Source of the DNA: Psychroflexus gondwanensis ACAM 44
Lineage (GTDB): Bacteria; Bacteroidota; Bacteroidia; Flavobacteriales; Flavobacteriaceae
DNA: 54,684 nt
Reading direction: 5' to 3'
NCBI RefSeq assembly: GCF_000355905.1
Contig: NZ_APLF01000014.1
Coordinates: forward strand, 1 to 54,684
In this document: positions 36,725 through 45,969 of the stretch, piece by piece
Layout: each line of letters begins with the position of its first letter
Position numbering within the stretch: position 1 is the stretch's first letter
The notes under the pieces: generated by a model
What the model saw: only the letters and a program-made list of their open reading frames with translations
The model's database searches: none
Told to the model about the DNA's origin: nothing
Position numbers and translations under genes: made by a program

Positions 36725-36735
36725 AAGGTGATTGG

Positions 36736-37188
36736 TTAAATAGTGATAGCTTCTCCTCCAGCTGCTTCAATTGCTGATTTTGCAGAAGCGGAAAATTTGT
36801 GAGCAGAAACTTTCAGTTTAGCTTTCAATTCACCTCTACCTAAAACTTTAAGAGGTAGGTTTTTATTGACTTGATCCATACTGTGTAAAATATCAAAATC
36901 GACAGAATCTTTGATCAATTTATGATCAACAAGCTCCTGAAGACGGTCCAAATTAATGGTTTGGTATTCCACTCTGTTAGGATTTGTAAATCCAAATTTA
37001 GGAACTCGTCTTTGAAGGGGCATTTGACCACCTTCAAATCCAATCTTTCTCGAGTATCCAGAACGGGATTTAGCACCTTTATGTCCTCTACCAGCAGTAC
37101 CACCATTACCAGTCGCTTGACCTCTACCGAGACGTTTGGTTGTAGTTTTGACAGAACCTTTGGCAGGTTTTAAATTATGTAATTCCAT
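36736..37188 (-). CDS. rplO: 50S ribosomal protein L15
   Basis: A 150-residue L15. The N-terminal extension is glycine- and arginine-rich (RLGRGQATGNGGTAGRGHKG) and threads into 23S rRNA. FEGGQMPLQRRVPKFGF follows, and the globular C-terminal part ends AIEAAGGEAITI. Four bases follow rpmD. Confidence 0.99.
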   Translation of the reverse strand: MELHNLKPAKGSVKTTTKRLGRGQATGNGGTAGRGHKGAKSRSGYSRKIGFEGGQMPLQRRVPKFGFTNPNRVEYQTINLDRLQELVDHKLIKDSVDFDILHSMDQVNKNLPLKVLGRGELKAKLKVSAHKFSASAKSAIEAAGGEAITI

Positions 37189-37192
37189 AGTT

Positions 37193-37375
37193 TTAGTTTA
37201 TTTCTTGTACAGAAACTAAATGTTTAACTTTATTAACCATTCCCATTAAAGAATCTGATTTATCAAATTCATTAGATTGGCCAATTTTTCTTAAACCCAT
37301 AGCTTCTAATGTAAGCTTTTGGTTTTTTGGACGCTTAATAGCGCTCTTGGTTTTAGTAACTTTGATTCTAGCCAT
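37193..37375 (-). CDS. rpmD: 50S ribosomal protein L30
   Basis: A 60-residue L30, starting ARIKVTKTKSAIKRP and containing LEAMGLRKIGQSNEF and the C-terminal MVNKVKHLVSVQE. This is the normal size for bacterial L30. It lies between rpsE and rplO. Confidence 0.98.
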   Translation of the reverse strand: MARIKVTKTKSAIKRPKNQKLTLEAMGLRKIGQSNEFDKSDSLMGMVNKVKHLVSVQEIN

Positions 37376-37386
37376 AATAATGTATC

Positions 37387-37911
37387 TTAACCATTAAATA
37401 ATTTCTCGAGGGTAATTCCTCTTTGCTTAGCTATTTGCTCTGCACCTCTTAATTTCAATAAAGCATCAAAAGTTGCCTTTACCATATTGTGAGGATTGGA
37501 AGATCCTTGGTTTTTAGATAATACATCGTGAACACCAACGGCTTCTAAAACCATACGTGTAGGTCCACCAGCAATAACACCGGTACCTGCAGAAGCTGGT
37601 AATAAAAATACTCTGGCACCACCATACTTACCTAATTGCTCATGCGGTAAAGTAGATTTGTGTAAAGGAATTCTAACTAAGTTTTTCTTAGCATCTTCTA
37701 CACCTTTAGAAATAGCATCGGCAACTTCCTTGGATTTACCCAATCCGTGCCCAACTACTCCATTTTCATCACCTACTACAACTATAGCAGAAAATCCAAA
37801 AGCTCTACCACCTTTGGTGACTTTAGTAACTCGTTGAACTCCTACTAAACGATCTTTAAGATCTAGTCCACCAGGCTTTACAGTTTCAACGTTTTTATAA
37901 TCTTGATACAT
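37387..37911 (-). CDS. rpsE: 30S ribosomal protein S5
   Basis: A 174-residue S5, important for decoding fidelity and mRNA unwinding. The N-terminal double-stranded-RNA-binding-like domain has [20 protein letters not shown], and the C-terminal domain has [20 protein letters not shown]. It follows rplR by 4 bases. Confidence 0.99.
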   Translation of the reverse strand: MYQDYKNVETVKPGGLDLKDRLVGVQRVTKVTKGGRAFGFSAIVVVGDENGVVGHGLGKSKEVADAISKGVEDAKKNLVRIPLHKSTLPHEQLGKYGGARVFLLPASAGTGVIAGGPTRMVLEAVGVHDVLSKNQGSSNPHNMVKATFDALLKLRGAEQIAKQRGITLEKLFNG

Positions 37912-37915
37912 ATTT

Positions 37916-38272
37916 TTAGAATTTTAAGCCTCCCTTACGAGCACCTTCGGCTAATGATTTAACTCTACCGTGGTATAAATAACCACTTCTGTCGAAAGAA
38001 ATTGAATCAATCTTTTTATCCAAAGCTTTTTTAGCTATGGCTTCACCAACAATAACAGAAGCTTCGCTTTTTGTTTTGTTAGCAACGTCAATTTCTTTAT
38101 CTCTTGATGATGCGGATGCAACTGTTATTGCATTTACATCATCAATCAATTGCGCATAGATCTCGTTATTACTTCTGAATACGGAAAGTCTTGGTTTTAC
38201 TGGAGTACCAGTAATAGTCTTTCTTATACGCTTGCGTATCTTGTGTCTTCTTTTTTCTTTAGAAAATCCCAT
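37916..38272 (-). CDS. rplR: 50S ribosomal protein L18
   Basis: A 118-residue L18, a 5S rRNA binder with L5. It has [19 protein letters not shown] and the C-terminal signature [20 protein letters not shown]. It starts 2 bases after rplF. Confidence 0.99.
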   Translation of the reverse strand: MGFSKEKRRHKIRKRIRKTITGTPVKPRLSVFRSNNEIYAQLIDDVNAITVASASSRDKEIDVANKTKSEASVIVGEAIAKKALDKKIDSISFDRSGYLYHGRVKSLAEGARKGGLKF

Positions 38273-38274
38273 AA

Positions 38275-38817
38275 TTAAGCTGATTTACCTGCTTTTCTTC
38301 TTATATACTCACCAACATATTTGATACCTTTTCCTTTGTAAGGTTCAGGTTTTCTTAATGAACGAATTTTAGCAGCGACTTGAGTAACAAGTTGTTTGTC
38401 AAATGACGTTAATTTTATAATTGGATTCTTACCTTTTTCTGAAATCGTTTCCAGTTTAACTTCAGGCGCCAAATTTAAAACAATGTTATGAGAATAACCA
38501 ACGGCAATATCTAATTTTTGACCTTGATTGGTAGCTCTATATCCAACCCCAACAAGTTCTAATTCTTTAGTAAAACCCTTAGTAACTCCCTCTATCATAT
38601 TAAACACAAGCGATCTATAAAGACCATGCTTAGCTTTATGTGTTTTTTTATCTGAAGGTCTTTCAAAAGATATTTCATTATCTTCAATTTTGACCGTAAT
38701 TTCTTGGAAAGTTTGTTTCAACTCGCCAAGCTTACCCTTTACTGTTATAGTATCGACTGTTAAGTCGACTGTAACACCATCTGGAATACTAATTGGACTG
38801 TAACCTATTCTTGACAT
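38275..38817 (-). CDS. rplF: 50S ribosomal protein L6
   Basis: A 180-residue L6, two repeated alpha/beta domains near the GTPase centre. Segments LVGVGYRATNQGQKLDIAVGYSH (second domain start) and PEPYKGKGIKYVGEYIRRK (C-terminus) are diagnostic. Eighteen bases separate it from rpsH. Confidence 0.99.
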   Translation of the reverse strand: MSRIGYSPISIPDGVTVDLTVDTITVKGKLGELKQTFQEITVKIEDNEISFERPSDKKTHKAKHGLYRSLVFNMIEGVTKGFTKELELVGVGYRATNQGQKLDIAVGYSHNIVLNLAPEVKLETISEKGKNPIIKLTSFDKQLVTQVAAKIRSLRKPEPYKGKGIKYVGEYIRRKAGKSA

Positions 38818-38835
38818 AATTTTTGTCTTTTTATA

Positions 38836-39234
38836 TTAGTATACGTAACAAAGAATTTCACCTCCAACGTGTTCTCTTTGAGCTTGTTTTCCAGTCATAA
38901 CTCCCTTGGAAGTCGATACGATTGAAATTCCTAAGCCATTTAAAACTCTTGGTATTTCATCGGAACCGGTATACTTTCTCAAACCAGGTCTACTCACTCT
39001 CTGTAATTTTTTGATAACAGGGTCGTTTGTAAACTTATCGTATTTTAAAGCGATCTTAATGACACCTTGATTATCAGCATCTATAAACTTATAGCTTAAA
39101 ATATATCCTTGATCGAACAAAATTTTTGTGATCTCCTTTTTTAGGTTAGAAGCCGGTATTTCAACAACTCTGTGAGAAGCCAAAACTGCGTTTCTAACTC
39201 TAGTTAAATAATCTGCAACTGGATCAATATTCAT
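38836..39234 (-). CDS. rpsH: 30S ribosomal protein S8
   Basis: A 132-residue S8 that binds helix 21 of 16S rRNA. It opens DPVADYLTRVRNAVLA and ends with LGISIVSTSKGVMTGKQA and GGEILCYVY. In E. coli S8 represses the spc operon at rplE. I see no comparable hairpin in the 2-base rplX-rplE gap here. Confidence 0.99.
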   Translation of the reverse strand: MNIDPVADYLTRVRNAVLASHRVVEIPASNLKKEITKILFDQGYILSYKFIDADNQGVIKIALKYDKFTNDPVIKKLQRVSRPGLRKYTGSDEIPRVLNGLGISIVSTSKGVMTGKQAQREHVGGEILCYVY

Positions 39235-39256
39235 TTTATTGCACTTTTTAAATTAA

Positions 39257-39526
39257 TTACCAACTTGCTTTTTTAACCCCTGGAATAAGACCTTGATTAG
39301 CCATTTCTCTAAAAGTAACTCTAGAGAGACCAAATTGTCTCATATATCCCTTAGGTCTACCTGTAAGCTTACATCGGTTATGCATTCTCACTGGAGAAGC
39401 ATCTTTAGGTAGTTTTTGTAAACCTTCAAAATCTCCAGCTTCTTTCAAAGCTTTTCTTTTTTCAGCGTATTTTTCGACCATTTTTCGGCGTTTCACCTCA
39501 CGGGCTTTCATTGATTCTTTTGCCAT
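39257..39526 (-). CDS. rpsN: 30S ribosomal protein S14 (zinc-free form)
   Basis: An 89-residue S14 of the longer type, with [20 protein letters not shown] and [18 protein letters not shown] at the end. Only one cysteine is present, so it is the C- form and does not depend on zinc. It starts 2 bases after rplE. Confidence 0.99.
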   Translation of the reverse strand: MAKESMKAREVKRRKMVEKYAEKRKALKEAGDFEGLQKLPKDASPVRMHNRCKLTGRPKGYMRQFGLSRVTFREMANQGLIPGVKKASW

Positions 39527-39528
39527 AA

Positions 39529-40080
39529 TTATTTCTTTTTAAATGGTAATCCCATTTCAGTCAATAATGATTTTGCCTCTTGATCAGTATCTGCTGATGT
39601 GACAAAACTTATATCCATCCCTTGGATTCTATTTACTCTATCAATGTTTATTTCTGGAAAAATAATTTGTTCAGTAATCCCCAAGTTATAATTTCCTCTT
39701 CCATCAAATCCATCTGGATTGATACCGTTGAAATCTCTTACTCGTGGTAAAGCTGAAGTGATTAATCTATCCAAAAATTCATACATTCTATATCCACGTA
39801 ATGTTACTTTAACACCTATAGGCATTCCCTTTCTTAATTTGAAAGAGGCAACATCCTTTTTCGATATAGTCTGAACAGCTTTCTGACCTGTAATTGTAGA
39901 AAATTCTTCGATAGAATGATCTATCAATTTTTTATCTGCAATCGCAGCACCAACACCTCTACTTAAAACTATTTTTTTAAGTCTTGGCACCTCCATAGTA
40001 TTGGAATAACTAAACTCTTCACGAAGAGCAGGAAGTATTTTGCTGTTATATTCTTCTTTTAATCTTGGTACGTAACTCAT
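39529..40080 (-). CDS. rplE: 50S ribosomal protein L5
   Basis: A 183-residue L5 that binds 5S rRNA and forms the B1b bridge to S13. It contains [34 protein letters not shown] and the C-terminal [19 protein letters not shown]. It starts 2 bases after rplX. Confidence 0.99.
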   Translation of the reverse strand: MSYVPRLKEEYNSKILPALREEFSYSNTMEVPRLKKIVLSRGVGAAIADKKLIDHSIEEFSTITGQKAVQTISKKDVASFKLRKGMPIGVKVTLRGYRMYEFLDRLITSALPRVRDFNGINPDGFDGRGNYNLGITEQIIFPEINIDRVNRIQGMDISFVTSADTDQEAKSLLTEMGLPFKKK

Positions 40081-40082
40081 AA

Positions 40083-40394
40083 TTAAATAGCTTCATTGGT
40101 TTTCTTAGCAACTCTAATCCTTTTGCCGTCTTCAACTTTAGTTCCTAATCTTGTGCTCTTACCATCTTTTGTGATAAGAGATAAATTAGAAAGGTGAATT
40201 GGAGCCTCTTTCTTGGTGATTCCACCTTGTGGATTAGTTGCAGAAGGCTTTTGATGCTTAGAAATCATATTGATTTCTTCAACGATAGCCTTTTCTTTTT
40301 TAACAAGTATATCAAGTATTTTACCTTCTTGTCCTTTATGATCTCCAGCGATTACTCTTACTTGATCACCTTTTTTTATTCTACTTCTTTTCAT
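40083..40394 (-). CDS. rplX: 50S ribosomal protein L24
   Basis: A 103-residue L24 and assembly initiator. A KOW motif lies near the N-terminus ([20 protein letters not shown]), followed by [19 protein letters not shown]. It starts 9 bases after rplN. Confidence 0.99.
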   Translation of the reverse strand: MKRSRIKKGDQVRVIAGDHKGQEGKILDILVKKEKAIVEEINMISKHQKPSATNPQGGITKKEAPIHLSNLSLITKDGKSTRLGTKVEDGKRIRVAKKTNEAI

Positions 40395-40403
40395 AATGAT
40401 AGA

Positions 40404-40772
40404 TTAAAGCACCTCAGGTGCAAGTGAAACAATTTTCATAAACTGGTTTTCACGAAGTTCTTTGGCAACTGGACCAAATACACGTGTTCCCCTCATCTCT
40501 CCTGTTGGATTTAATAAGACACAGGCATTGTCGTCGAAGCGGATGTAAGATCCATCTGGACGTCTCACTTCCTTACTTGTTCTAACAACCACGGCTGTAG
40601 AAACAGCACCTTTCTTAATATTACCATTTGGAGTTGCTTCTTTAACGCTGACTACAACTTTATCGCCAACCGAAGCATATCTCCTATTCGTACCACCGAG
40701 GACACGAATAACTAAAACTTGCTTAGCACCAGTATTATCTGCTACTCTTAATCTTGATTCTTGTTGTACCAT
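40404..40772 (-). CDS. rplN: 50S ribosomal protein L14
   Basis: A 122-residue L14 of the subunit interface. It starts [17 protein letters not shown] and contains [20 protein letters not shown] and [13 protein letters not shown], the standard family segments. It starts 2 bases after rpsQ. Confidence 0.99.
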   Translation of the reverse strand: MVQQESRLRVADNTGAKQVLVIRVLGGTNRRYASVGDKVVVSVKEATPNGNIKKGAVSTAVVVRTSKEVRRPDGSYIRFDDNACVLLNPTGEMRGTRVFGPVAKELRENQFMKIVSLAPEVL

Positions 40773-40774
40773 AG

Positions 40775-41032
40775 TTATTTAGCTCTTTCAATTATATCAA
40801 CCAATCTCCAGCGTTTTGTTTTGCTGAGAGGTCTAGTTTCCATAATTCTTACGGTATCTCCGTCGTTACAATCATTCTTTTCATCATGCACAACATATTT
40901 TTTCGTTTTTAAAACGAACTTACCATACATTGGATGCTTAATTTTCTTGACTTCAGAAACGACAATGGACTTGTCCATTTTGTTGCTTGTCACAACACCG
41001 ATACGTTCTTTTCTTAAATTTCTTTTTTCCAT
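40775..41032 (-). CDS. rpsQ: 30S ribosomal protein S17
   Basis: An 85-residue OB-fold S17, a primary 16S rRNA binder. It contains [19 protein letters not shown] and the C-terminal [19 protein letters not shown]. It starts 11 bases after rpmC. Confidence 0.99.
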   Translation of the reverse strand: MEKRNLRKERIGVVTSNKMDKSIVVSEVKKIKHPMYGKFVLKTKKYVVHDEKNDCNDGDTVRIMETRPLSKTKRWRLVDIIERAK

Positions 41033-41043
41033 TGTAAGTAGAA

Positions 41044-41235
41044 TTAATCTAATTCTCTTTTTGTGATTTCGGTAGCGATTCTCGCAATTGATCTTCTAAC
41101 TTTTTTAAGTTCAGAAGGGTTTTCTAAAGGAGAAAGTACGTGAGTCATTTTCAAATCGGACAACTTTGTCTTATGATTTATTAATTCTTCATGTAATTCT
41201 TCTACCGAAAGTTCTTTTACTTCAGATTGTCTCAT
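41044..41235 (-). CDS. rpmC: 50S ribosomal protein L29
   Basis: A 63-residue helical hairpin protein next to the exit tunnel. It opens [18 protein letters not shown] and ends [18 protein letters not shown], as expected for L29. It starts 6 bases after rplP. Confidence 0.98.
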   Translation of the reverse strand: MRQSEVKELSVEELHEELINHKTKLSDLKMTHVLSPLENPSELKKVRRSIARIATEITKRELD

Positions 41236-41241
41236 CTTTAT

Positions 41242-41661
41242 TTATTCTTGATAATCTCTAGCGACTATAAATTTTGTTTTAACAGGTAACTTCTGAGCTG
41301 CTAATCTAAGTGCTTCTTTCGCAACACTGTGAGGAACACCTCCAATTTCAAATAAAATACGACCAGGCTGTACAACAGCTGCCCAATATTCTACGGAACC
41401 TTTACCTTTACCCATACGGACTTCAAGAGGCTTTTTAGTGATAGGTTTGTCTGGAAAAATCTTGATCCAGATAGAACCTTCTCTTTTCATGTAACGCGTT
41501 GCTGCGATACGTGCAGCCTCAATTTGTCGTGCAGTAACAAAAGAAGAATCTAAAGATTTAATTCCAAAAGTTCCATTTGAAAGTCTATGACCTCTTTGCG
41601 AGACCCCTTTCATCCGTCCCTTTTGCTGCTTACGAAATTTTGTTCTTTTAGGCTGTAACAT
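41242..41661 (-). CDS. rplP: 50S ribosomal protein L16
   Basis: A 139-residue L16 near the A-site tRNA. It contains [38 protein letters not shown] and the late [20 protein letters not shown]. It lies 22 bases after rpsC. Confidence 0.99.
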   Translation of the reverse strand: MLQPKRTKFRKQQKGRMKGVSQRGHRLSNGTFGIKSLDSSFVTARQIEAARIAATRYMKREGSIWIKIFPDKPITKKPLEVRMGKGKGSVEYWAAVVQPGRILFEIGGVPHSVAKEALRLAAQKLPVKTKFIVARDYQE

Positions 41662-41683
41662 CTCTTATATTAATCTTTAATGA

Positions 41684-42394
41684 TTATTTTCTACGACGAG
41701 CTTTTGGTCGTCTCGCTTTTCCTTTGGTGTCGCTAGTAGCAAGGCCAACTAATGGAGATAACTCGCGTTTTCCATATACTTCACCTTTCATGATCCAAAC
41801 TTTGATACCCAATCTACCGTAGGTAGTGTGAGATTCAACCAAAGCATAATCAATGTCTGCTCTAAACGTTGACAAAGGAATACGTCCTTCTTTATAAGTT
41901 TCAACTCGAGCCATTTCTGCCCCGTTTAAACGTCCAGATACTTGAATTTTGATACCCTCTGCATTCATTCTTATAGCTGCTGCAATTGCCATTTTTGTAG
42001 CTCTTCTGTAAGAAATTCTGTTTTCAACCTGTCGTGCCACACTGGTAGCAACAAGGTGAGCATCTAATTCAGGTCTCTTGATCTCAAAGATGTTGACCTG
42101 GACTTCCTTATCCGTAATGTTTTTGAGTTCTTCTTTTAACTTGTCTACTTCCTGACCACCTTTCCCAATAATAATACCAGGTCTTGCAGTAGTAATAGTA
42201 ACGGTTACAAGTTTAAGCGTACGCTCAATAATTACGCGCGAAACACTAGCTTTAGATAAACGAGCATGGATATACTTTCTAATCTTAAAATCTTCCGCAA
42301 GATTATCACCGTAATCGTTACCTCCGTACCAGTTGGACTCCCATCCTTTAATGATACCAAGTCTATTACCGATTGGATTTGTTTTTTGTCCCAT
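41684..42394 (-). CDS. rpsC: 30S ribosomal protein S3
   Basis: A 236-residue S3 at the mRNA entry channel. The KH domain has [20 protein letters not shown]. The C-terminal domain has [17 protein letters not shown] and [10 protein letters not shown]-like [14 protein letters not shown]. The last residues are Arg/Lys-rich. It starts 7 bases after rplV. Confidence 0.99.
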   Translation of the reverse strand: MGQKTNPIGNRLGIIKGWESNWYGGNDYGDNLAEDFKIRKYIHARLSKASVSRVIIERTLKLVTVTITTARPGIIIGKGGQEVDKLKEELKNITDKEVQVNIFEIKRPELDAHLVATSVARQVENRISYRRATKMAIAAAIRMNAEGIKIQVSGRLNGAEMARVETYKEGRIPLSTFRADIDYALVESHTTYGRLGIKVWIMKGEVYGKRELSPLVGLATSDTKGKARRPKARRRK

Positions 42395-42401
42395 AGTCTA
42401 T

Positions 42402-42809
42402 CTAGCTTTCAGTGTTATTTTTTTCTCCTAGTATAAGAGTGACATGATTTGAACGTTTACGAATTCTATGAGCACGACCTTGTGGTGCTGGGCGAAGACG
42501 TTTTAACATACTGCCACTATCTACTTTAATTTCCTTTATAAAAACTCCAGCTTGCTCTAGATCTGCATCTTCATTTTTGGATTGCCAGTTGGCAATAGCA
42601 GACAGAACTAACTTCTCTAATCTACCTGATGCAATTTTAGTACTAAACTTTAGTATTTGCAAAGCATGAGCAACATCTTTTCCTCTAACCAAATCGGCTA
42701 CTAACCTCATCTTACGCGGAGAGGTTGGACAATTGTTCAATTTTGCAATAGCAAGTTGACTTTTTTCCTCTTTAAGCATTTCTGCTCTATTTCTTTTTCT
42801 TACTCCCAT
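42402..42809 (-). CDS. rplV: 50S ribosomal protein L22
   Basis: A 135-residue L22 whose hairpin lines the exit tunnel. It contains [19 protein letters not shown] in the globular part, and [20 protein letters not shown] with [12 protein letters not shown] at the C-terminus. It starts 7 bases after rpsS. Confidence 0.99.
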   Translation of the reverse strand: MGVRKRNRAEMLKEEKSQLAIAKLNNCPTSPRKMRLVADLVRGKDVAHALQILKFSTKIASGRLEKLVLSAIANWQSKNEDADLEQAGVFIKEIKVDSGSMLKRLRPAPQGRAHRIRKRSNHVTLILGEKNNTES

Positions 42810-42816
42810 TGTTCAA

Positions 42817-43095
42817 TTATTTTTTTCCTTTATTCTTTGAACCCTGATGACCACGAAAAGTACGTGTTGGAGAAAATTCTCCAAGCTTATGACCTACCAT
42901 GTTTTCTGTGATAAAAACAGGTACAAATTGTCTACCGTTGTGGACACCAAAAGTCTGACCAACGAAATCAGGAGTAATGGTGGATGCTCTAGACCATGTT
43001 TTGATCACAGATTTCTTACCTGAATCTAGGTTCTGAGCAACTTTCTTATCTAATTTATAATGGACAAAAGGTCCCTTCTTTAATGAACGTGCCAT
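42817..43095 (-). CDS. rpsS: 30S ribosomal protein S19
   Basis: A 92-residue S19 of the 30S head. It starts [19 protein letters not shown] and contains [22 protein letters not shown] and the [13 protein letters not shown] signature in shortened form. It starts 3 bases after rplB. Confidence 0.99.
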   Translation of the reverse strand: MARSLKKGPFVHYKLDKKVAQNLDSGKKSVIKTWSRASTITPDFVGQTFGVHNGRQFVPVFITENMVGHKLGEFSPTRTFRGHQGSKNKGKK

Positions 43096-43098
43096 ATC

Positions 43099-43926
43099 TT
43101 ATTTCTTTTTACGTTCTAGAATGTGCTTATTACTAGACTTCGTCTTAGAACGTGTTTTAAATCCTTTAGCAGGAATACCATTTCTTGATCTTGGATGACC
43201 ACCTGAAGCCTTACCTTCACCACCACCCATTGGGTGATCGACTGGATTCATCACTACAGGTCTGGTTCTTGGTCTTCTACCTAACCATCTACTTCTACCA
43301 GCTTTACCAGATATAGTTAACTGATGATCACTGTTCGAAACAGCTCCTACAGTCGCTATGCACGACGATAACACCATTCTGGTTTCACCAGAAGGAAGCT
43401 TAATCGTTACGTACTTACCTTCTTTAGCCATCAATTGAGCAAAAGTACCAGCGCTACGAGCCATAACAGCTCCTTGTTCAGGTCTTAATTCTACACAAGA
43501 GATAATAGTTCCAAAAGGTATTTGAGATAATGGCATTGCATTCCCTATTTCAGTAGGAACTTGAGAAGCACCAGACACTATTTTCTGACCCACTTTTATT
43601 CCACTTGGTGCAATGATATATCTTTTCTCTCCATCCTCATAATTCAATAAGGCGATGAAAGCTGTTCTGTTAGGATCGTATTCTACAGTCATGACTTCAG
43701 CTTGGATATCTTTCTTATCTCTTTTGAAATCGATGATTCTGTAACGTTTTTTATGACCACCACCAATGTAGCGCATAGTCATTTTCCCTTGATTATTTCT
43801 ACCACCGGAACGTTTACGAGAGGCAAGCAAAGATTTCTCAGGCTTGCTAGCAGTAATAGCATCGAAGCCATTAGCAACCTTAAATCTCTGTCCTGGTGTA
43901 TTTGGTTTTAATTTTTTAACCGACAT
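43099..43926 (-). CDS. rplB: 50S ribosomal protein L2
   Basis: A 275-residue L2, needed for subunit joining and the peptidyl-transferase centre. It contains [21 protein letters not shown], and near the C-terminus [20 protein letters not shown] with the conserved histidine that contacts the active-site rRNA. It follows rplW by 9 bases. Confidence 0.99.
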   Translation of the reverse strand: MSVKKLKPNTPGQRFKVANGFDAITASKPEKSLLASRKRSGGRNNQGKMTMRYIGGGHKKRYRIIDFKRDKKDIQAEVMTVEYDPNRTAFIALLNYEDGEKRYIIAPSGIKVGQKIVSGASQVPTEIGNAMPLSQIPFGTIISCVELRPEQGAVMARSAGTFAQLMAKEGKYVTIKLPSGETRMVLSSCIATVGAVSNSDHQLTISGKAGRSRWLGRRPRTRPVVMNPVDHPMGGGEGKASGGHPRSRNGIPAKGFKTRSKTKSSNKHILERKKK

Positions 43927-43935
43927 GTTTTAAGC

Positions 43936-44226
43936 TTATAGATTACTATACAAATCAATTGTTTCTCCTTCAGCTACTTTTATAATAGCTTTTTTATATG
44001 CGGATGTTTTTCCAGTCACCATTCCCGTTTTTGTATAACGAGATTTGATTTTTGGGATAACATTCAACGTACGCACTCCTTCTACCGTAACGCCATAAGC
44101 GGACTCAACAGCCTCCTTTATTTGGATTTTGTTAGCATTACGATCTACAACAAAAGTAAAAGCATTTCTTAATTCGCTTTCATTTGTTGCTTTCTCTGTA
44201 ATAATTGGTTTTACCAAGATGCCCAT
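43936..44226 (-). CDS. rplW: 50S ribosomal protein L23
   Basis: A 96-residue L23 at the exit tunnel, the docking site of trigger factor and SRP. It opens ILVKPIITEKATNESE and contains FVVDRNANKIQIKEAVESAYG and VRTLNVIPKIK. It starts 5 bases after rplD. Confidence 0.99.
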   Translation of the reverse strand: MGILVKPIITEKATNESELRNAFTFVVDRNANKIQIKEAVESAYGVTVEGVRTLNVIPKIKSRYTKTGMVTGKTSAYKKAIIKVAEGETIDLYSNL

Positions 44227-44231
44227 AGCTA

Positions 44232-44861
44232 TTATTTGTTGAGATTATTTTGTAATTCTTCTAATCTGCTTTCCGATATTAATAAAACATTACTGTTCAT
44301 AATATTGTAAGTGTTTAGTTCTGAGACATTTACAACTTTAGCAGTTTTCAAATTACGGGACGACAAATATACGTTTTTATTCGACTCATCCAAGACGATC
44401 AAAGATTTTTTGTCTCTAATGTTCAGATTATCAAGAAGATTTAAAAATTCTTTAGTCTTGGGAGCTTCAAATCCAAAATCTTCAACAATCATCAACTGAT
44501 TGTTTTTGAGTTTTTGGGAAAGAACTGTTTTTCTTGCCAGTCGCTTAAGCTTCTTATTTAATTTGAAATGATAATCTCTTGGTCTAGGACCAAAAACACG
44601 ACCACCACCTCTAAAAATAGGAGATTTAATGCTACCTGCACGAGCTGTACCCGTTCCTTTTTGTTTCTTGATCTTTCTTGTACTACCAACGATCTCTGCT
44701 CTCTCTTTTGCTTTATGCGTTCCTTGGCGTTTATTTGCCAAGTGCTGCTTTACATCAAGATAAACAACATGATCATTAGGTTCCAATCCAAAAACAGCTT
44801 CAGAAAGTTCGACCTCTCTACCTGTTTCTTTTCCTTTTATATCTAATACTGATACTTTCAT
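44232..44861 (-). CDS. rplD: 50S ribosomal protein L4
   Basis: A 209-residue L4. The extended loop that reaches into the tunnel has [20 protein letters not shown] and [19 protein letters not shown]4 is the autogenous repressor of the S10 operon in E. coli, which makes it a candidate ligand for the structured spacer upstream of rplC here. Its ATG overlaps the rplC stop as TAATG. Confidence 0.99.
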   Translation of the reverse strand: MKVSVLDIKGKETGREVELSEAVFGLEPNDHVVYLDVKQHLANKRQGTHKAKERAEIVGSTRKIKKQKGTGTARAGSIKSPIFRGGGRVFGPRPRDYHFKLNKKLKRLARKTVLSQKLKNNQLMIVEDFGFEAPKTKEFLNLLDNLNIRDKKSLIVLDESNKNVYLSSRNLKTAKVVNVSELNTYNIMNSNVLLISESRLEELQNNLNK

Positions 44862-45475
44862 TACTTCTGAATAGTTACATAAGTGTTGTTATGTCCAGGT
44901 ACACAGCCCTTGATCACGATCAAGTTCTTTTCTGGAACCACTTTCAACACTCTTAGATTTTGAACTTTTACTTTTACACTTCCCATTTGTCCACCCATTT
45001 TCATTCCTTTGAAAATACGAGCTGGATATGAGGCAGCACCTACAGAACCTGGGGCTCTCAACATACTTTGTTGGCCGTGAGTTCGTTCTGAACCGGCAAA
45101 GCCATGTCGTTTTACAACTCCTTGGAATCCTTTACCTTTAGATGTAGCACTTACGTCTACAAATTCATTTTCTTTAAATAAGTCTACAGTGATGTGATCA
45201 CCTAACTTATACTCTTCTTTGAATCCTTGGAATTCCATGACTTTTCGTTTGACAGAAGTACCAGCTTTCTTAAAGTGACCTAAGTCTGCTTTGGTGGCAT
45301 TTTTGTCTGATTTGTCATCGAAACCAAGTTGAAGCGCTTCATACCCGTCAACCTCGTTGGTTCTGACTTGGGTAACTACGCATGGTCCAGCTTCTATAAC
45401 GGTACATGGAATATTCTTTCCATTCTCGTCGAAGATGCTAGTCATGCCGATTTTTTTTCCTATTAACCCAGACAT
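44861..45475 (-). CDS. rplC: 50S ribosomal protein L3
   Basis: A 204-residue L3, an early assembly protein near the peptidyl-transferase centre. It starts [20 protein letters not shown] and contains [31 protein letters not shown] and [20 protein letters not shown]. It is separated from rpsJ by a 176-base structured spacer. A terminator-like hairpin ends 29 bases before its ATG. Confidence 0.99.
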   Translation of the reverse strand: MSGLIGKKIGMTSIFDENGKNIPCTVIEAGPCVVTQVRTNEVDGYEALQLGFDDKSDKNATKADLGHFKKAGTSVKRKVMEFQGFKEEYKLGDHITVDLFKENEFVDVSATSKGKGFQGVVKRHGFAGSERTHGQQSMLRAPGSVGAASYPARIFKGMKMGGQMGSVKVKVQNLRVLKVVPEKNLIVIKGCVPGHNNTYVTIQK

Positions 45476-45651
45476 AATTGATTTTTGATTATTACTATTT
45501 ATTTAAAAAAAATTCAGGGCCGAAAAAAACGTTCGCCCTGAATGTATTTTTCTTCCGTTTTTCCCTCGTCAAATGCTCGGGACATGTTACCCTAAACCTA
45601 GTTTAGGATTTGCTATTGAAGGTTACTTTAAGCAACACTTCCAATATTGTA
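45476..45651 (-). promoter_or_regulatory. Candidate leader/attenuator RNA between rpsJ and rplC
   Basis: This is the largest spacer in the ribosomal run. Read on the minus strand it holds, in order: a bulged hairpin GAAG-T-GTT/AAC-CTTC (about 45620-45643); a perfect 7-bp hairpin CCTAAAC/GTTTAGG with loop TAG (45592-45608); a weaker TCCC/GGGA pairing (about 45561-45583); and the terminator at 45505-45543. No TAnnTTTG promoter was found, and no open reading frame. The layout suggests ligand- or protein-controlled read-through into rplC and the genes after it. Confidence 0.5.
45505..45543 (-). terminator. Intrinsic terminator/attenuator before rplC
   Basis: A 9-bp stem, ATTCAGGGC/GCCCTGAAT (45512-45520 with 45535-45543), is extended by GAA/TTC after a one-base bulge, and is followed by about eight T on the minus strand. 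It lies inside the cluster, so full termination would silence everything from rplC to rplQ. Confidence 0.8.
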
Positions 45652-45957
45652 TTAAACCTTAATCTCTACTTCTACACCACTTGGTAACTCAAGCTTCATC
45701 AAAGCATCAATAGTTTTTGATGATGAGCTATAGATGTCTAATAATCGCTTAAAAGAATCTAATTGAAATTGCTCTCTCGCTTTCTTGTTAACGTGTGGAG
45801 ATCTTAATACAGTGAAGATTTTACGTTGCGTAGGTAATGGAATTGGTCCAGTAACCACAGCACCAGTTGTCTTAACTGTCTTGACGATTTTCTCGGCAGA
45901 CTTATCTACCAAGTTATAGTCATATGATTTTAGTTTAATTCTTATTTTTTGACTCAT
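45652..45957 (-). CDS. rpsJ: 30S ribosomal protein S10
   Basis: A 101-residue S10 of the 30S head, also the antitermination partner of NusB. It opens [20 protein letters not shown] and contains [20 protein letters not shown] and the conserved [10 protein letters not shown]. It starts 12 bases after fusA. In many phyla tuf stands between these two genes; here it does not. Confidence 0.99.
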   Translation of the reverse strand: MSQKIRIKLKSYDYNLVDKSAEKIVKTVKTTGAVVTGPIPLPTQRKIFTVLRSPHVNKKAREQFQLDSFKRLLDIYSSSSKTIDALMKLELPSGVEVEIKV

Positions 45958-45969
45958 AATAAGTTCTAA

